Below, one piece after another: positions 15,735 through 24,481 of a DNA stretch of 64,000 bases. Origin of the DNA: Streptomyces solicavernae (GTDB lineage Bacteria; Actinomycetota; Actinomycetes; Streptomycetales; Streptomycetaceae); the NCBI RefSeq assembly GCF_029968095.1, contig NZ_JASCIR010000008.1, forward strand, positions 1-64,000, written 5' to 3'. Under the pieces are notes generated by a model. The model did no database searches and was not told where the DNA came from. It saw only the letters and a program-made list of their open reading frames with translations. Each line of letters begins with the position of its first letter. The stretch's first letter is position 1. The position numbers and the translations under genes are program-made.

Positions 15735-17240
15735 GTGGAGCGGATGGAACGCAAGAAAGCCGAAGAGGCGGAAGAATCGGGTGAACGTGGCGTGAGGGAG
15801 CATTCCCCGGTGAACGGCCACTCATCCGGCACGCCTGGGACCGGGACCCCTGCTTCCTCTGGGACCGGGGCCCCTGCTTCCTCTGGGACCGGGGCCCCTG
15901 CTTCCCTTGGGACCGGAGCCTCTCCTGCCCCTGGGACCGGGGGCCCTGGTGCCGGGTCGCCTGCTTCCCCGGGCGCCGGTTTCACGTACAGCGCCGCCGA
16001 CGAGGAGAAGTTCCGCGGCGTGCGCCGGATGAAGCTCACGGCGACCGGCCTGCTGCTGCTCGTCGCCCTCGTCTACGTCCTCGCCAAGTGGGCGCAGAGC
16101 GCCGGCGCGGGCGGCTGGACCGGGTATGTCGCGGCGGCCGCCGAGGCCGGGATGGTCGGCGCGCTCGCCGACTGGTTCGCCGTCACCGCGCTCTTCAAGC
16201 GCCCGCTCGGCCTGCCCATCCCGCACACCGCGATCATCCCGACCAAGAAGGACCAGCTCGGCGTCACCCTCGGGCAGTTCGTCGGCGAGAACTTCCTCTC
16301 CGAGGACGTCGTACGGCGCAGGCTGCGCGGCGTCGGCCTCGGCTCCCGGCTCGGCGCCTGGCTCGCCGAGCCCGAGCACGCCGACCGCGTCACCGCCGAG
16401 CTCTCCACCGCCCTGCGCGGCGCCCTCACCGTGCTGCGCGACTCCGACGTCCAGGCCGTCGTCGGCGAGGCGATCACGCGCCGCGCGGATGCCGCCGAGA
16501 TCGCCCCGGGGCTCGGCAAGACCCTCGACAAGGTCGTCGCGGACGGCGGCCACCACCGCGTCGTCGACCTGGTGTGCGTCCGCGCCCACGACTGGCTGGT
16601 CGCGCACGCCGACTCCGTGATGGACGCGGTGGAGGGCGGCGCTCCGGGCTGGACGCCGCGCTTCGTCGACCGCAAGGTTGGCGAGCGGGTCTACAAGGAG
16701 CTGCTGCGCTTCGTCACCGAGATGCGGGACATGCCTGAGCACCCGGCCCGCGGCGCCATCGACCGCTTCCTCACCGACTTCGCCGCCGACCTGCAGTCCG
16801 ACAGCGACACCCGGGCCCGCGTCGAACGCCTCAAGAGCGAGGTCCTGGGCCGCGGCGAGGTCCAGGACGTGATCGCCTCCGCCTGGTCCTCCGTACGCGC
16901 GATGATCGTCTCCGCCGCCGAGGACGAGCGCAGCGAGCTGCGCCTGCGGGTGCGGGCGTCCCTGCTGTCCCTCGGGCAGCGTCTGGCCACGGACCCGGAG
17001 CTGCAGCGCAAGGTGAACGCCTGGGTGGAGGACGCGGCGGTGTACGTGGTCACCACGTACCGCTCCGAGATCACGTCCCTGATCACCGAGACCGTGGCGG
17101 GCTGGGACGCCGAGCACACCTCGAAGAAGATCGAGGCCCACATCGGCCGTGACCTGCAGTTCATCCGCATCAACGGCACGGTGGTCGGCTCCCTCGCGGG
17201 CCTGGCGATCTACACGGTCTCGCGGACGTTCGGGGCATGA
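15735..17240 (+). CDS. DUF445 membrane protein with repeat-derived N-terminus
   Basis: A 501-residue protein. Residues 1-85 are Pro/Gly/Thr/Ala-rich. From about 95 a hydrophobic helix (LLLLVALVYVLAKWA) and EAGMVGALADWFAVTALF begin the DUF445 domain, which runs to a C-terminal membrane helix (GTVVGSLAGLAIYTVSRTFG). DUF445 proteins are membrane proteins of unknown function. Five 24-bp DNA repeats (15836-15955) encode the TGAPASSG-like units of the N-terminus. GTG 15735 or ATG 15744 could be the start. The stop overlaps the next gene as ATGA. Confidence 0.88.
   Translation: MERMERKKAEEAEESGERGVREHSPVNGHSSGTPGTGTPASSGTGAPASSGTGAPASLGTGASPAPGTGGPGAGSPASPGAGFTYSAADEEKFRGVRRMKLTATGLLLLVALVYVLAKWAQSAGAGGWTGYVAAAAEAGMVGALADWFAVTALFKRPLGLPIPHTAIIPTKKDQLGVTLGQFVGENFLSEDVVRRRLRGVGLGSRLGAWLAEPEHADRVTAELSTALRGALTVLRDSDVQAVVGEAITRRADAAEIAPGLGKTLDKVVADGGHHRVVDLVCVRAHDWLVAHADSVMDAVEGGAPGWTPRFVDRKVGERVYKELLRFVTEMRDMPEHPARGAIDRFLTDFAADLQSDSDTRARVERLKSEVLGRGEVQDVIASAWSSVRAMIVSAAEDERSELRLRVRASLLSLGQRLATDPELQRKVNAWVEDAAVYVVTTYRSEITSLITETVAGWDAEHTSKKIEAHIGRDLQFIRINGTVVGSLAGLAIYTVSRTFGA
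15836..15955 (+). repeat. Five in-frame 24-bp repeats inside the DUF445 gene
   Basis: Units tgggaccggggcccctgctt + cctc begin at 15836, 15860, 15884, 15908 and 15932. The period is a multiple of three, so the octapeptide TGAPASSG-like units stay in frame. Confidence 0.92.
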
Positions 17241-18370
17241 GGGGGTCTTCAGGCGTGAGGGGGTCTTCAGGCGTGAGCGGGTCTTCAGGCGTGAGCGGGT
17301 CTTCCGGGGAGAGGGCGCCTGTCGGAGGGAGGGCGCCCGTCGGGGGAAGGGCGCCTTCCGGGGGGAGGGCGCCTGGCGGCGGACGGAAGCCGTCCGGCGC
17401 GCGGGTGCCGCACCGGGTCGCGGTCCTGGTCCGGCACGGCGTGCTGCCGATGGAACTCGGCCTGGTCCACCAGCTGTTCGGCTCGGCCCGCTCCACGCAC
17501 GGCGAGCCGCTGTACTCAGTGGTGACCTGCGCCCTCACCCCCGGCATGATCCGTACCGACGCAGACTTCCCGATCCGCGCGGACCACGGCCCCGAGGCCC
17601 TTCAGGAGGCGGACACGGTCCTCGTACCGGCCTCGCACGAGGAGGACGAGTCGTACGCGGACGGCCTGCCGCCCGCGCTGACCGCGGCCCTGGACCGGAT
17701 CCCGCCCGGCTCCCGCATCGCCTCGATCTGCACCGGCGCCTTCGTCCTCGCCGCCCACGGCCTCCTCGACGGCCGCAGCGCCACCACGCACTGGCTGTCC
17801 ACGGACCACTTCGCCCGCGCGCACCCCACGGTCCGGGTCGAGCCCGAGGTCCTCTACGTCGACGGCGGCCGCGTCCTGACCTCCGCGGGGGAGGCCGCGG
17901 GCATCGACCTGTGCCTGCACATGATCCGCTGCGACTTCGGCGCGGCCGTCGCCGCCGACGTGGCCCGCCGTACGGTGGTGCCGCCGCACCGTGAGGGCGG
18001 CCAGGCGCAGTACATCCCGCGCCCCGTCGCCGCGCCGGCCTCCTCGTCCACGTCCGCGGCCCGCGCCTGGGCCCTGAGCCGACTCGAACAGCCGCTCACA
18101 CTCCGGGAGTTGGCGGACCGCGAGGCGATGAGCGTCCGTACGTTCAGCCGCCGCTTCCGGGAGGAGTCTGGCCTCACCCCGATGCAGTGGCTGGCCCAGC
18201 AACGCCTGGCGCGGGCCCGGCAGTTGCTGGAGGAGACGGACTGCACGGTGGACCGGGTGGCCGCCGAGTCGGGCTTCGGCACGGCGGCGTCCCTGCGCCA
18301 GCACTTCCAGACGGCGCTCGGGGTGTCGCCTCGGGCGTACCGGGTGACGTTTCGGGGGCCGGGGCGGTAG
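17237..18370 (+). CDS. GlxA-family AraC transcriptional regulator
   Basis: A 377-residue regulator coupled to the DUF445 gene by an ATGA overlap. Residues 58-230 form a DJ-1/PfpI-like domain (HRVAVLVRHGVLPMELGLV, then SICTGAFVLAAHGLLDGR, then TTHW). Residues 270-375 are an AraC-type double helix-turn-helix (LTLRELADREAMSVRTFSRR, ESGFGTAASLRQHFQ). The first 55 residues are Gly/Ser/Pro/Arg repeats (GSSGVSGSSG, GGRAPSGG) encoded by 18-19-bp DNA repeats at 17239-17390. They have no counterpart in the family. A start near the first family residues is possible if the overlap is fortuitous. Confidence 0.9.
   Translation: MRGSSGVRGSSGVSGSSGVSGSSGERAPVGGRAPVGGRAPSGGRAPGGGRKPSGARVPHRVAVLVRHGVLPMELGLVHQLFGSARSTHGEPLYSVVTCALTPGMIRTDADFPIRADHGPEALQEADTVLVPASHEEDESYADGLPPALTAALDRIPPGSRIASICTGAFVLAAHGLLDGRSATTHWLSTDHFARAHPTVRVEPEVLYVDGGRVLTSAGEAAGIDLCLHMIRCDFGAAVAADVARRTVVPPHREGGQAQYIPRPVAAPASSSTSAARAWALSRLEQPLTLRELADREAMSVRTFSRRFREESGLTPMQWLAQQRLARARQLLEETDCTVDRVAAESGFGTAASLRQHFQTALGVSPRAYRVTFRGPGR
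17239..17390 (+). repeat. Tandem repeats across the start of the AraC-type gene
   Basis: First gggtcttcaggcgtgag-type units (about 18 bp, four copies to about 17310), then agggcgcctgtcgg-type units (about 15-18 bp, four to five copies to about 17390) run across the coding start and encode GSSGV and GGRAP repeats. Confidence 0.85.
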
Positions 18371-18427
18371 CCGAGCTGGGCCGGGACCGGGGACCGGGGG
18401 CCGGGTCGGGCTTCGGAGGTGACTTTT

Positions 18428-18443
18428 TGAGTACGCGTACTCA
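18428..18443. promoter_or_regulatory. 16-bp perfect palindrome upstream of membrane gene
   Basis: tgagtacgcgtactca is a perfect palindrome 36 bp upstream of the start at 18479, preceded by a T-run. Its position fits an operator overlapping a promoter. The regulator is unknown. Confidence 0.75.
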
Positions 18444-18478
18444 GTCGCCGGGCCCGTCCCCCACCGCACCCTGGACGT

Positions 18479-18919
18479 ATGACGACGAACGCACTGAGCC
18501 CTCTCGCCCTGCGGCCGCTGCCCGAGCGGGGTCTGCTGCGGGCGACGGGGGCGGCGCTCGCGGCGGGCGCGTACCTCCTCTGCCTCCCCTGGGACCTGCG
18601 CAACCGAACCGAGGCGCCGGGCGCGCTGCAGGAGGTGACTCCGGTCACCGGCGCGGGAGTTGCCGCGCTCGCGGCCGTACTCCTGCTCCTCGCCGCCTCC
18701 TTGGGCGCCTGCGACCGCCTCGCCTGGACGATCCCGCTGATCGCGGCGCCCCCGGTGGTCCTGCTCTACGTGTCCCTGTCGACGCACGCGGCCCCGGACG
18801 CGTCGCCGTGGCCCTTGGCGTGGGCGTTCTTCGCGCTGCTGATCGTGGGCGGGGCGACGGGTGCGGCGCTGGCGGGCCGGGCGGTCGGCCGTTGGCGCGC
18901 GGGGCGGGCTCGGCCGTAG
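18479..18919 (+). CDS. Small integral membrane protein
   Basis: A 146-residue protein with four hydrophobic segments (about 20-37, 56-78, 84-102, 112-134) and an Arg-rich cytoplasmic tail (GRWRAGRARP). No catalytic motif is visible and no family was recognised. ATG 18479 has no Shine-Dalgarno site. The transcript may be leaderless or controlled through the palindrome at 18428. The C-terminal coding end and stop form the first copy of a 25-bp duplication. Confidence 0.75.
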   Translation: MTTNALSPLALRPLPERGLLRATGAALAAGAYLLCLPWDLRNRTEAPGALQEVTPVTGAGVAALAAVLLLLAASLGACDRLAWTIPLIAAPPVVLLYVSLSTHAAPDASPWPLAWAFFALLIVGGATGAALAGRAVGRWRAGRARP

Positions 18920-18951
18920 GCGCGTCGGGCGGGCTCGGCCGTAGGCGTGTG
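18902..18951 (+). repeat. 25-bp duplication containing the stop codon
   Basis: gggcgggctcggccgtaggc + gcgtc (18902-18926) is followed directly by a near-identical copy (18927-18951). The TAG in copy one is the stop of the membrane gene. Confidence 0.85.
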
Positions 18952-19228
18952 GGCTGCGGTCGTCGCGACACGCCCGGGAATCGACGGGACTCGGTCCCCG
19001 TCCGGGAACGTTCGAGACTGTGTGCGGCCGTCACGTGTGAAGTGCCCGTCTCGTGGCCATCTCCCTTTGGCCCAGGGCCAGTTGAAGATCACGTAGACGC
19101 GAATCCGTACCCCCACAACCCACCCGCACCATCACACACAGCGGAAACGACCTAGATTGGGACACAGCGGAATCGCCGCCACCACACCATCGGGTCGGCG
19201 GCCACCGAAGAGCAGTGGGAGACGCACG
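18952..19228. other. Intergenic leader of the GNAT gene
   Basis: No gene is seen. A tagatt element at 19153-19158 is a plausible -10 for the GNAT gene. A gggag ribosome binding site lies just before GTG 19229. The ctgtgtgcgg at about 19018 and cacacac at about 19134 are short inverse motifs. Confidence 0.5.
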
Positions 19229-19771
19229 GTGATCTGTTACGGAGCGACCGTCCTGGACCTCGCCGAAGACCTGGTGGACACCTACGCCGAGGTGTTCTCC
19301 GCGCCCCCGTGGAACGAGGATGAGGAAACCATTCAGCGGTTCCACTACCGGCTCCGCAGCGACGCGGAACGCCGCCCCGGCTTCCGCGCCGCCCTCGCCC
19401 AGTCCCGCACCGGCATCGACGGCTTCGCCCTCGCCCGGCTGACGCCCCGCACGCTCCCGGACACCCCGACCTACGCGAAGGTCGTCTCCCAGCTGGGCGC
19501 GGCCCGGGTCGAAGAACTCCTCGTCGGTGCCCTGGAGTTGGACGAGCTCGCGGTCCGCCGCCCCGCCCGCCCCCAGGGCCTCGGCCGCACCCTCCTCGCG
19601 GAACTCGCCGCGGACGCCCCGTCGGGCCGAGCCTGGGTCCCGATGTCCCGCCACGCGAAGGCGGCGGTGGCGAGCTACCGGCGTTTGGGCTGGCGGGAGG
19701 TGGAGCCCCTGCCGGGGGCGGGGAACGGGGTGGTGGTGTTTCTTTCGCCTGGGCATCCGGCGGTGGTGTAG
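19229..19771 (+). CDS. GNAT-family N-acetyltransferase
   Basis: A 180-residue putative acetyltransferase. The late strand VEELLVGALELDELAV followed by RPQGLGRTLLAELAADAP matches the GNAT acetyl-CoA loop (R/Q-x-x-G-x-G/A pattern). The C-terminal SRHAKAAVASYRRLGWREV resembles the motif B helix and strand. GTG 19229 follows gggag by 7 nt. The substrate is unknown. It stands alone, convergent with the small genes at 19807-20363. Confidence 0.8.
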   Translation: MICYGATVLDLAEDLVDTYAEVFSAPPWNEDEETIQRFHYRLRSDAERRPGFRAALAQSRTGIDGFALARLTPRTLPDTPTYAKVVSQLGAARVEELLVGALELDELAVRRPARPQGLGRTLLAELAADAPSGRAWVPMSRHAKAAVASYRRLGWREVEPLPGAGNGVVVFLSPGHPAVV

Positions 19772-19806
19772 GGGGCTCCAGGTTGGTTACGGGGTGCCCT
19801 CATCCC

Positions 19807-20055
19807 TTACTCGACGTAGTGCGAGTCGCCCGGCTCGTCGTGCTCGGCGTGCGCGGCGATCACCTCGTCGGCAACGTCCTGCCGCCCGAACGCGCGGAAG
19901 AGTTCCGCGAGCGTGTTGGCTTCGGAGCACTGCAGGTGGCATTCGTAATCGTAGGTGAGTGTGGGCGCCAGATGCTGCCAGGCGTCCACGAACGCGGTTG
20001 CGGCACTGATGACTTGACGGTCACTGGGCATGAACTTCGCCGACGTCTCGTTCAC
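19807..20055 (-). CDS. Small conserved hypothetical protein
   Basis: An 82-residue acidic, Cys-containing soluble protein (TYDYECHLQCSEANTLAELF and a C-terminal HAEHDEPGDSHYVE). GTG 20055 shares its G with the TAG stop of the upstream gene, with a ggaaggggc site just before it, so translation is coupled. No domain was recognised. Cys/His residues could bind metal, but this is conjecture. Confidence 0.75.
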   Translation of the reverse strand: MNETSAKFMPSDRQVISAATAFVDAWQHLAPTLTYDYECHLQCSEANTLAELFRAFGRQDVADEVIAAHAEHDEPGDSHYVE

Positions 20056-20363
20056 TACCGCCCCTTCCGGTCTACGACCACCCACGACGCCAGCGCGACC
20101 CCACCTGCCGCGATCCCGACCGCCGGCCACGCCCCGACCTTCTTCGCCAGCGGATGCGCCGCCCCGAACCCGGCCACGTACGCCCCGGTGAGCGCCGCCG
20201 CGACCTTCCCTCCGGCCTGTTGCTGCCACTGCCGCGCGGCAACCGCCCCGGCCACAGCGAGCACGGCACCGCCGAGGGGACGCTTCTTGGTCCAGCGGGC
20301 TGTGGCGTATCCGGCGAGGAGGCCGGTGGCTGCTGTGGGGGTGGCGAGGGGGTAAGTGGGCAT
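20055..20363 (-). CDS. Small membrane protein, coupled to downstream gene
   Basis: A 102-residue protein with Ala/Gly-rich hydrophobic segments (TAATGLLAGYATARW, GGAVLAVAGAVAARQW, AALTGAYVAGFGAAHPLA, VGIAAGGVALASWVVVD), probably multi-pass. ATG 20363 has a ggag site. The stop overlaps the next start as TAGTG. No function can be assigned. The gene pair may form a small membrane/soluble partner unit. Confidence 0.75.
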   Translation of the reverse strand: MPTYPLATPTAATGLLAGYATARWTKKRPLGGAVLAVAGAVAARQWQQQAGGKVAAALTGAYVAGFGAAHPLAKKVGAWPAVGIAAGGVALASWVVVDRKGR

Positions 20364-20382
20364 CGGGGCTCCAGGTTCTTGA

Positions 20383-23300
20383 CTAGTTCGGCTTGGGGGA
20401 CGAGTACATCCATACGTCGGCGGGGAGCTCATGCTCCAGCTGCCACGTAATGGCCATCGGCTTGCTTCCCGTGTGCTTGTCGTAGGTTGCAGGTCCGAGC
20501 AGCATCCACGGTTGTGACTTGCCGATGTCCGTGTTCTTGTAGCGGCGCAGAAACGGTAGGACGTGGCTTCCTTGCTGTACGTGCTGTTGATAGCGCAGGC
20601 CGGTCGGGGAGTTCTCCGACGTGGCGTTCTGGGACTCCCAGTGGAAGAGCGTGGTGCTCCGCGCATAGTCCTTGTATCGGACCGTGGGGGAGAAATCCTT
20701 TTCGTCCTTCTCCAGTGTGATGAGTAGCGCGTCGGTCTTGATGTCCTCGACCCACTGGACGCCCTGGGCGAAGGAGCCCGGCATCTGTCCGCCGAGGCGG
20801 GCGACGCCGAGAGCCGCCAAGATTTCGGATCGGTTGTAGGAGCTGTGCACCTTCAGAGGGAGGTGCGCGTGCGGCCCATCGAGAGGGATGGGGAAGTGCT
20901 CGATGCGCTCAAGTACGTACTGCAGCACCTGCTGCAACTCGCTGCGAAGCTCGGGCTGTTCGCGGAGCGACGCCAAGCCCTGTCCATAGCTGGTGAAACC
21001 ACCTGCCTTGTCCCACAGATTGAAGAACAGCATGCGGGCGTACGTCTGGTCCCGCGGAGACAGGGCGTCGTAGTCGGGTGCGTTGTCGTCGATCAGGCGG
21101 AGATATGCCTGCGCCCGCTCCAGGTCATCGACGTGAAGAAACGCGTGCACGCGCTTGAGGAGATCTGCTTCGCCCGCGGGGCCAACTTCCTCAAGGACGC
21201 GGGCCCTGCGCAGAACAGCGGTCCAGGAATTGCTGCTCTTGTACAGCTCCTTGATCTCGCGGCGGCTCTCCCGAAGGTAACTCTTGAGGTCGGGCGTGCT
21301 GTACTCCCTGACCTCCTTCGCCAGGGTCTTCACGTTCGCCTTGATCTGGGTGCGAATGTTGTCGAGGACAAGGTCCTTCGACTTCCCCTCCAGCAGGATC
21401 TGGCACCCGGATGGCAGCTGCGGAAAGCCGTTCTCGATCTGGCCGATGAGGCGGTTGCGGGACGAGTTGGTCATCGCCCGGAACTGCTCTTCGAAGCGGA
21501 ACTCCGCGCGATGTTGGCCGATGAAGTCGAGGACGGTGAGGACCGGCTTGTTGGCAGTTCGCCGCAGACCTCGTCCAAGCTGCTGCAGGAAAATGGTGGC
21601 GCTGTTAGTGGGGCGCAGAAGCAGGAGCGTGTCTACGTCGGGGATGTCCAGGCCTTCGTTGAAGAGATCAACGGAGAAGATCACCTGGATCTTCCCGTCG
21701 CGAAGGTCGGAGAGCGCCTTGTCCCGTACCGCATCCTTAGACTCGCTGTCCAGGGCGACGGCCCTGAAGCCAGCCTCGCGGAAGAAGTCTGCCATGAAGT
21801 GGGCGTGCTTCTTGTTGACGCAAAATCCGAGTGCGCGCATGGCGTTTGGGCGTGGGACCTTATCGAGGATCTGCTTGACCACGATCCGCGCGCGAGCGAC
21901 GTTGTCGGTGTAGAGATCACCCAACTCGCTGTCGCTGTAGTTCCCTTGTCGCCAGCCCAGTTGAGTCAGGTCTGTTCCATCGGGAATTCCGAAGTAGTGG
22001 AAGGGGCAGAGGAGGTCGTTCTCCAGTGCTTCCCAAAGGCGCATTTCGGCGGCGATGCGCCCCTCGAAGTACTCGTCCTGAACGTTGTATCCGTCGGCCC
22101 GCTCGGGCGTGGCGGTCAGGCCGAGAAGTTGCTTCGGCTCGAAGTGCTTGATGACGCGCTCGTACGTCTGGGCCTTGGCGTGATGGAACTCGTCGATGAC
22201 GATGATGTCGAAATGCCCAGGATCCAGCTGTTCGAGTCGGTCGGTGTTGAGTGACTGCACGCTGGCGAACACGTGCTGCCAGTCACGGGGGTCCGCGCCA
22301 CCGTGGAGGAGTTCGCCGAACGAGGCATCGACCAGCACCTCCCGGTACGTCCGAAGGGACTGCCGAAGGATTTCCTTGCGGTGGGCGACGAACAGGAGGC
22401 GAGGGTTGTGTCCCTCGAATTTCGTACGCAGGTCGCGATAGTCCAGTGCCGCCATGACGGTCTTGCCCGTTCCCGTAGCCGCCACCAGGAGATTTTCGCG
22501 GTGCTGATGGATTTCACGCTCGACGCGCAGCCGCTCCAGCATGTCCTTCTGGTGCGGGTACGGTCGTACTTCCATCCCGGACAAGCTGATCGGTGCATCG
22601 TCGGCAGACCCGCCACCACCGGCCTGGAACAGAGCTTGATCGAGTCGGTCGCCGTCGGCATCCGGATCGTAGGGCTCGAAACTCGTGTCGTTCCAATACG
22701 AGTCAAAAGTCGCCTCGAACTTGCCCAGTACCGCGGGAGTGGCCACCGAGGAAAGGCGTACGTTCCACTCAAGACCGTCGAGCAGTGCCGCCTTGGAAAG
22801 GTTCGAGCTGCCCACGTACGCGGTATCGAAGCCGCTGCTGCGACGGAAAAGCCACGCCTTGGCGTGCAGCCGGGTGGACCTGATTTCGTAGTTGACCTTC
22901 ACCTTGGCGCCGAAATCCCGAACAAGGCGGTCGAGCGCTATGCGTTCCGTAGCGCCGATGTAGGTCGTGGTGATGACACGGATCGGCACTCGGCGACGTT
23001 TCGCGTCACGCAGTGCGTCTTCGAGCACGCGGATGCCGTGCCACTTCACGAAGGCGCAGAGCAGGTCGATACGGTCCGCGGTGGCCAGCTCCGCGCGCAG
23101 TTCTGAGCCCAGGCTCGGGTCGTCCGGGGCGTTGGTGATCAGCGCGGTCTCGGAGAGCGGGGTGGCAGGACGTATCGCGTACACCCCCGGGGCCTCCCGC
23201 TCGGCCAGAGCAAGCAACTGCCGAGGGCCGTCCGCGATGAGACCGACGGCTGCGTCCACGTCGGCGTCTGGCGCGGCGAAGGCCAGCGACTCCATCATCT

Positions 23301-23529
23301 TGTTCGCCGCCTCCAGCCGCTTGTCATGCGGGAGTTGAAGCAGCCTGCGCTGAGCCGCTTCCGCGATGTGCCGGGCCAGCACATGAGGCGATGACTCCGA
23401 GCCGACCTCCGCATCGATGGCCTTCCAGCCGGCGGCTTCGAGCTCCTCTATCTGGTTCTGCAAGCTGTGGGTGACCAGCTTCTCGTAGACACCTGCGACC
23501 GGCTGAGTCGCGTCCCCCGTATCCACCAC
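20383..23529 (-). CDS. PLD-nuclease/SF2 helicase/DUF3427 protein
   Basis: A 1048-residue multidomain protein. Residues 140-270 form a phospholipase D-like nuclease domain with one HxK motif (His222, Lys224) and GSSN (240-243). Residues 320-660 are an SF2 helicase with Walker A ATGTGKT (351-357), DEFHH (446-450), TATPE (472-476) and QQLGRGLRR (649-657). The C-terminal third fits DUF3427. Proteins with this order occur in phage-defence neighbourhoods and probably act on foreign DNA. GTG 23529 has a gggag site. Codon use looks less GC-biased than in flanking core genes, suggesting transfer. No partner methylase or restriction subunit is adjacent. Confidence 0.9.
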   Translation of the reverse strand: MVDTGDATQPVAGVYEKLVTHSLQNQIEELEAAGWKAIDAEVGSESSPHVLARHIAEAAQRRLLQLPHDKRLEAANKMMESLAFAAPDADVDAAVGLIADGPRQLLALAEREAPGVYAIRPATPLSETALITNAPDDPSLGSELRAELATADRIDLLCAFVKWHGIRVLEDALRDAKRRRVPIRVITTTYIGATERIALDRLVRDFGAKVKVNYEIRSTRLHAKAWLFRRSSGFDTAYVGSSNLSKAALLDGLEWNVRLSSVATPAVLGKFEATFDSYWNDTSFEPYDPDADGDRLDQALFQAGGGGSADDAPISLSGMEVRPYPHQKDMLERLRVEREIHQHRENLLVAATGTGKTVMAALDYRDLRTKFEGHNPRLLFVAHRKEILRQSLRTYREVLVDASFGELLHGGADPRDWQHVFASVQSLNTDRLEQLDPGHFDIIVIDEFHHAKAQTYERVIKHFEPKQLLGLTATPERADGYNVQDEYFEGRIAAEMRLWEALENDLLCPFHYFGIPDGTDLTQLGWRQGNYSDSELGDLYTDNVARARIVVKQILDKVPRPNAMRALGFCVNKKHAHFMADFFREAGFRAVALDSESKDAVRDKALSDLRDGKIQVIFSVDLFNEGLDIPDVDTLLLLRPTNSATIFLQQLGRGLRRTANKPVLTVLDFIGQHRAEFRFEEQFRAMTNSSRNRLIGQIENGFPQLPSGCQILLEGKSKDLVLDNIRTQIKANVKTLAKEVREYSTPDLKSYLRESRREIKELYKSSNSWTAVLRRARVLEEVGPAGEADLLKRVHAFLHVDDLERAQAYLRLIDDNAPDYDALSPRDQTYARMLFFNLWDKAGGFTSYGQGLASLREQPELRSELQQVLQYVLERIEHFPIPLDGPHAHLPLKVHSSYNRSEILAALGVARLGGQMPGSFAQGVQWVEDIKTDALLITLEKDEKDFSPTVRYKDYARSTTLFHWESQNATSENSPTGLRYQQHVQQGSHVLPFLRRYKNTDIGKSQPWMLLGPATYDKHTGSKPMAITWQLEHELPADVWMYSSPKPN

Positions 23530-23612
23530 GTCTGCTCCCTCAAGTGTCAGGACTCGTTACGCCAAGTTCTAACAGGCGCTACTGACAGAGGTGGAGGCGG
23601 ATCGATCCGAAG

Positions 23613-23646
23613 GCCCCGCCCCCTGATGAGCTAGCGGGGGCGGGGC
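23613..23646 (-). terminator. Hairpin terminator of the XRE cassette
   Basis: gccccgccccc (23613-23623) pairs perfectly with gggggcggggc (23636-23646) around a 12-nt loop. It sits just beyond the stop at 23679 and before the helicase promoter. Confidence 0.85.
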
Positions 23647-23678
23647 GCACAGGGAGCCCCTGGTTTCAGGAAGCTGAA

Positions 23679-24044
23679 CTAGCGGGCCGGTGCGGGAGGT
23701 TCCAGGTCGTCGTCGCCGTCAGGTGCGTCACCGGGTGTGCGCGGATCGGCATCCTCGTGCTCGGCTGTGGGAAGTCGCGCACCTCGGCTTTCGGCTACTC
23801 GAAGCACATCCTTCAGCGCTTCCGCCAACCGGCATGCAAGAAAGTGGAGTTCACCGGTGGAGATCTCCTGTTCCTTGAGCATGTGGGTCGCGTGCGTGAG
23901 GAGATCCGACCCCATGCCGAGCTGTACAGCTTCGATGTTGTCTGCGACCCGCGACAGATAGCCGTCTCCGTCACTTACGAGGAAGCACGGCTTCCCGTCC
24001 ACTGCTGTCCAAGGAAGCAGCCTCAACGTTCCCGACTCGTTCAC
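23679..24044 (-). CDS. Small protein of a three-gene XRE cassette (distal)
   Basis: A 121-residue acidic protein (LRLLPWTAVDGKPCFLVSDG, a helical middle, an Asp/Pro-rich tail). Homologous proteins are common in Streptomyces directly behind an XRE regulator and the HGIDLGARSIHGVE protein, as here. GTG 24044 overlaps the upstream stop (GTGA), so the two are coupled. Function is unknown. It may act as a partner of the regulator, like other small proteins in WhiJ-type cassettes. Confidence 0.8.
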   Translation of the reverse strand: MNESGTLRLLPWTAVDGKPCFLVSDGDGYLSRVADNIEAVQLGMGSDLLTHATHMLKEQEISTGELHFLACRLAEALKDVLRVAESRGARLPTAEHEDADPRTPGDAPDGDDDLEPPAPAR

Positions 24045-24376
24045 GATGCGCCCACCTCGACACCGTGGATCGAACGAGCCCCGAGGTCGATGCCGTGCAC
24101 CGCGAACCAGAGGGCTCGGCGCCGAGCGCGCTGACGTTGGGCTTCTCGCCTTACTTCGTGGGCCACGAGGTAAGGCCGAACCAGCCCGATCTCCTCGCCC
24201 CTCAGGGGAGGGATGGAGCTGTGCCGAGAGGTAGGGGAGTGCGTAGTCGAGGGAGAGGAAACGCCCTCATGCGTGGATCGATGACGGCCTGGTGCGGGAA
24301 GTAACCAGCACAGCACTACTTCGAAGATCCGAGCGATACAGTGCGCCACGTCGACCTGCTTTCTCAGGTTGGCCAT
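24041..24376 (-). CDS. Small basic protein of a three-gene XRE cassette (middle)
   Basis: A 111-residue protein. The N-terminus has a short hydrophobic helix (CIARIFEVVLCWLLPAPG), the middle is Ser/Thr/His-rich, and the end is strongly conserved in Streptomyces paralogues (ALVRPYLVAHE-like segment, RQRARRRALWFAVHGIDLG, RSIHGVEV). It lies between the XRE regulator and the distal small gene and overlaps the latter by 4 bp. ATG 24376 is chosen from the family start. The ribosome binding site is weak. Function is unknown. Confidence 0.8.
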   Translation of the reverse strand: MANLRKQVDVAHCIARIFEVVLCWLLPAPGRHRSTHEGVSSPSTTHSPTSRHSSIPPLRGEEIGLVRPYLVAHEVRREAQRQRARRRALWFAVHGIDLGARSIHGVEVGAS

Positions 24377-24481
24377 GCCCCCGGACCGGTCGCGCGGTCG
24401 CGGGGGTCTTCGGTAGTCACGTACGGACTGACCGTAGAGGCGCTGAGAAAGGAGAAGGGGCACAGTTTGTGCCCCTCATGT

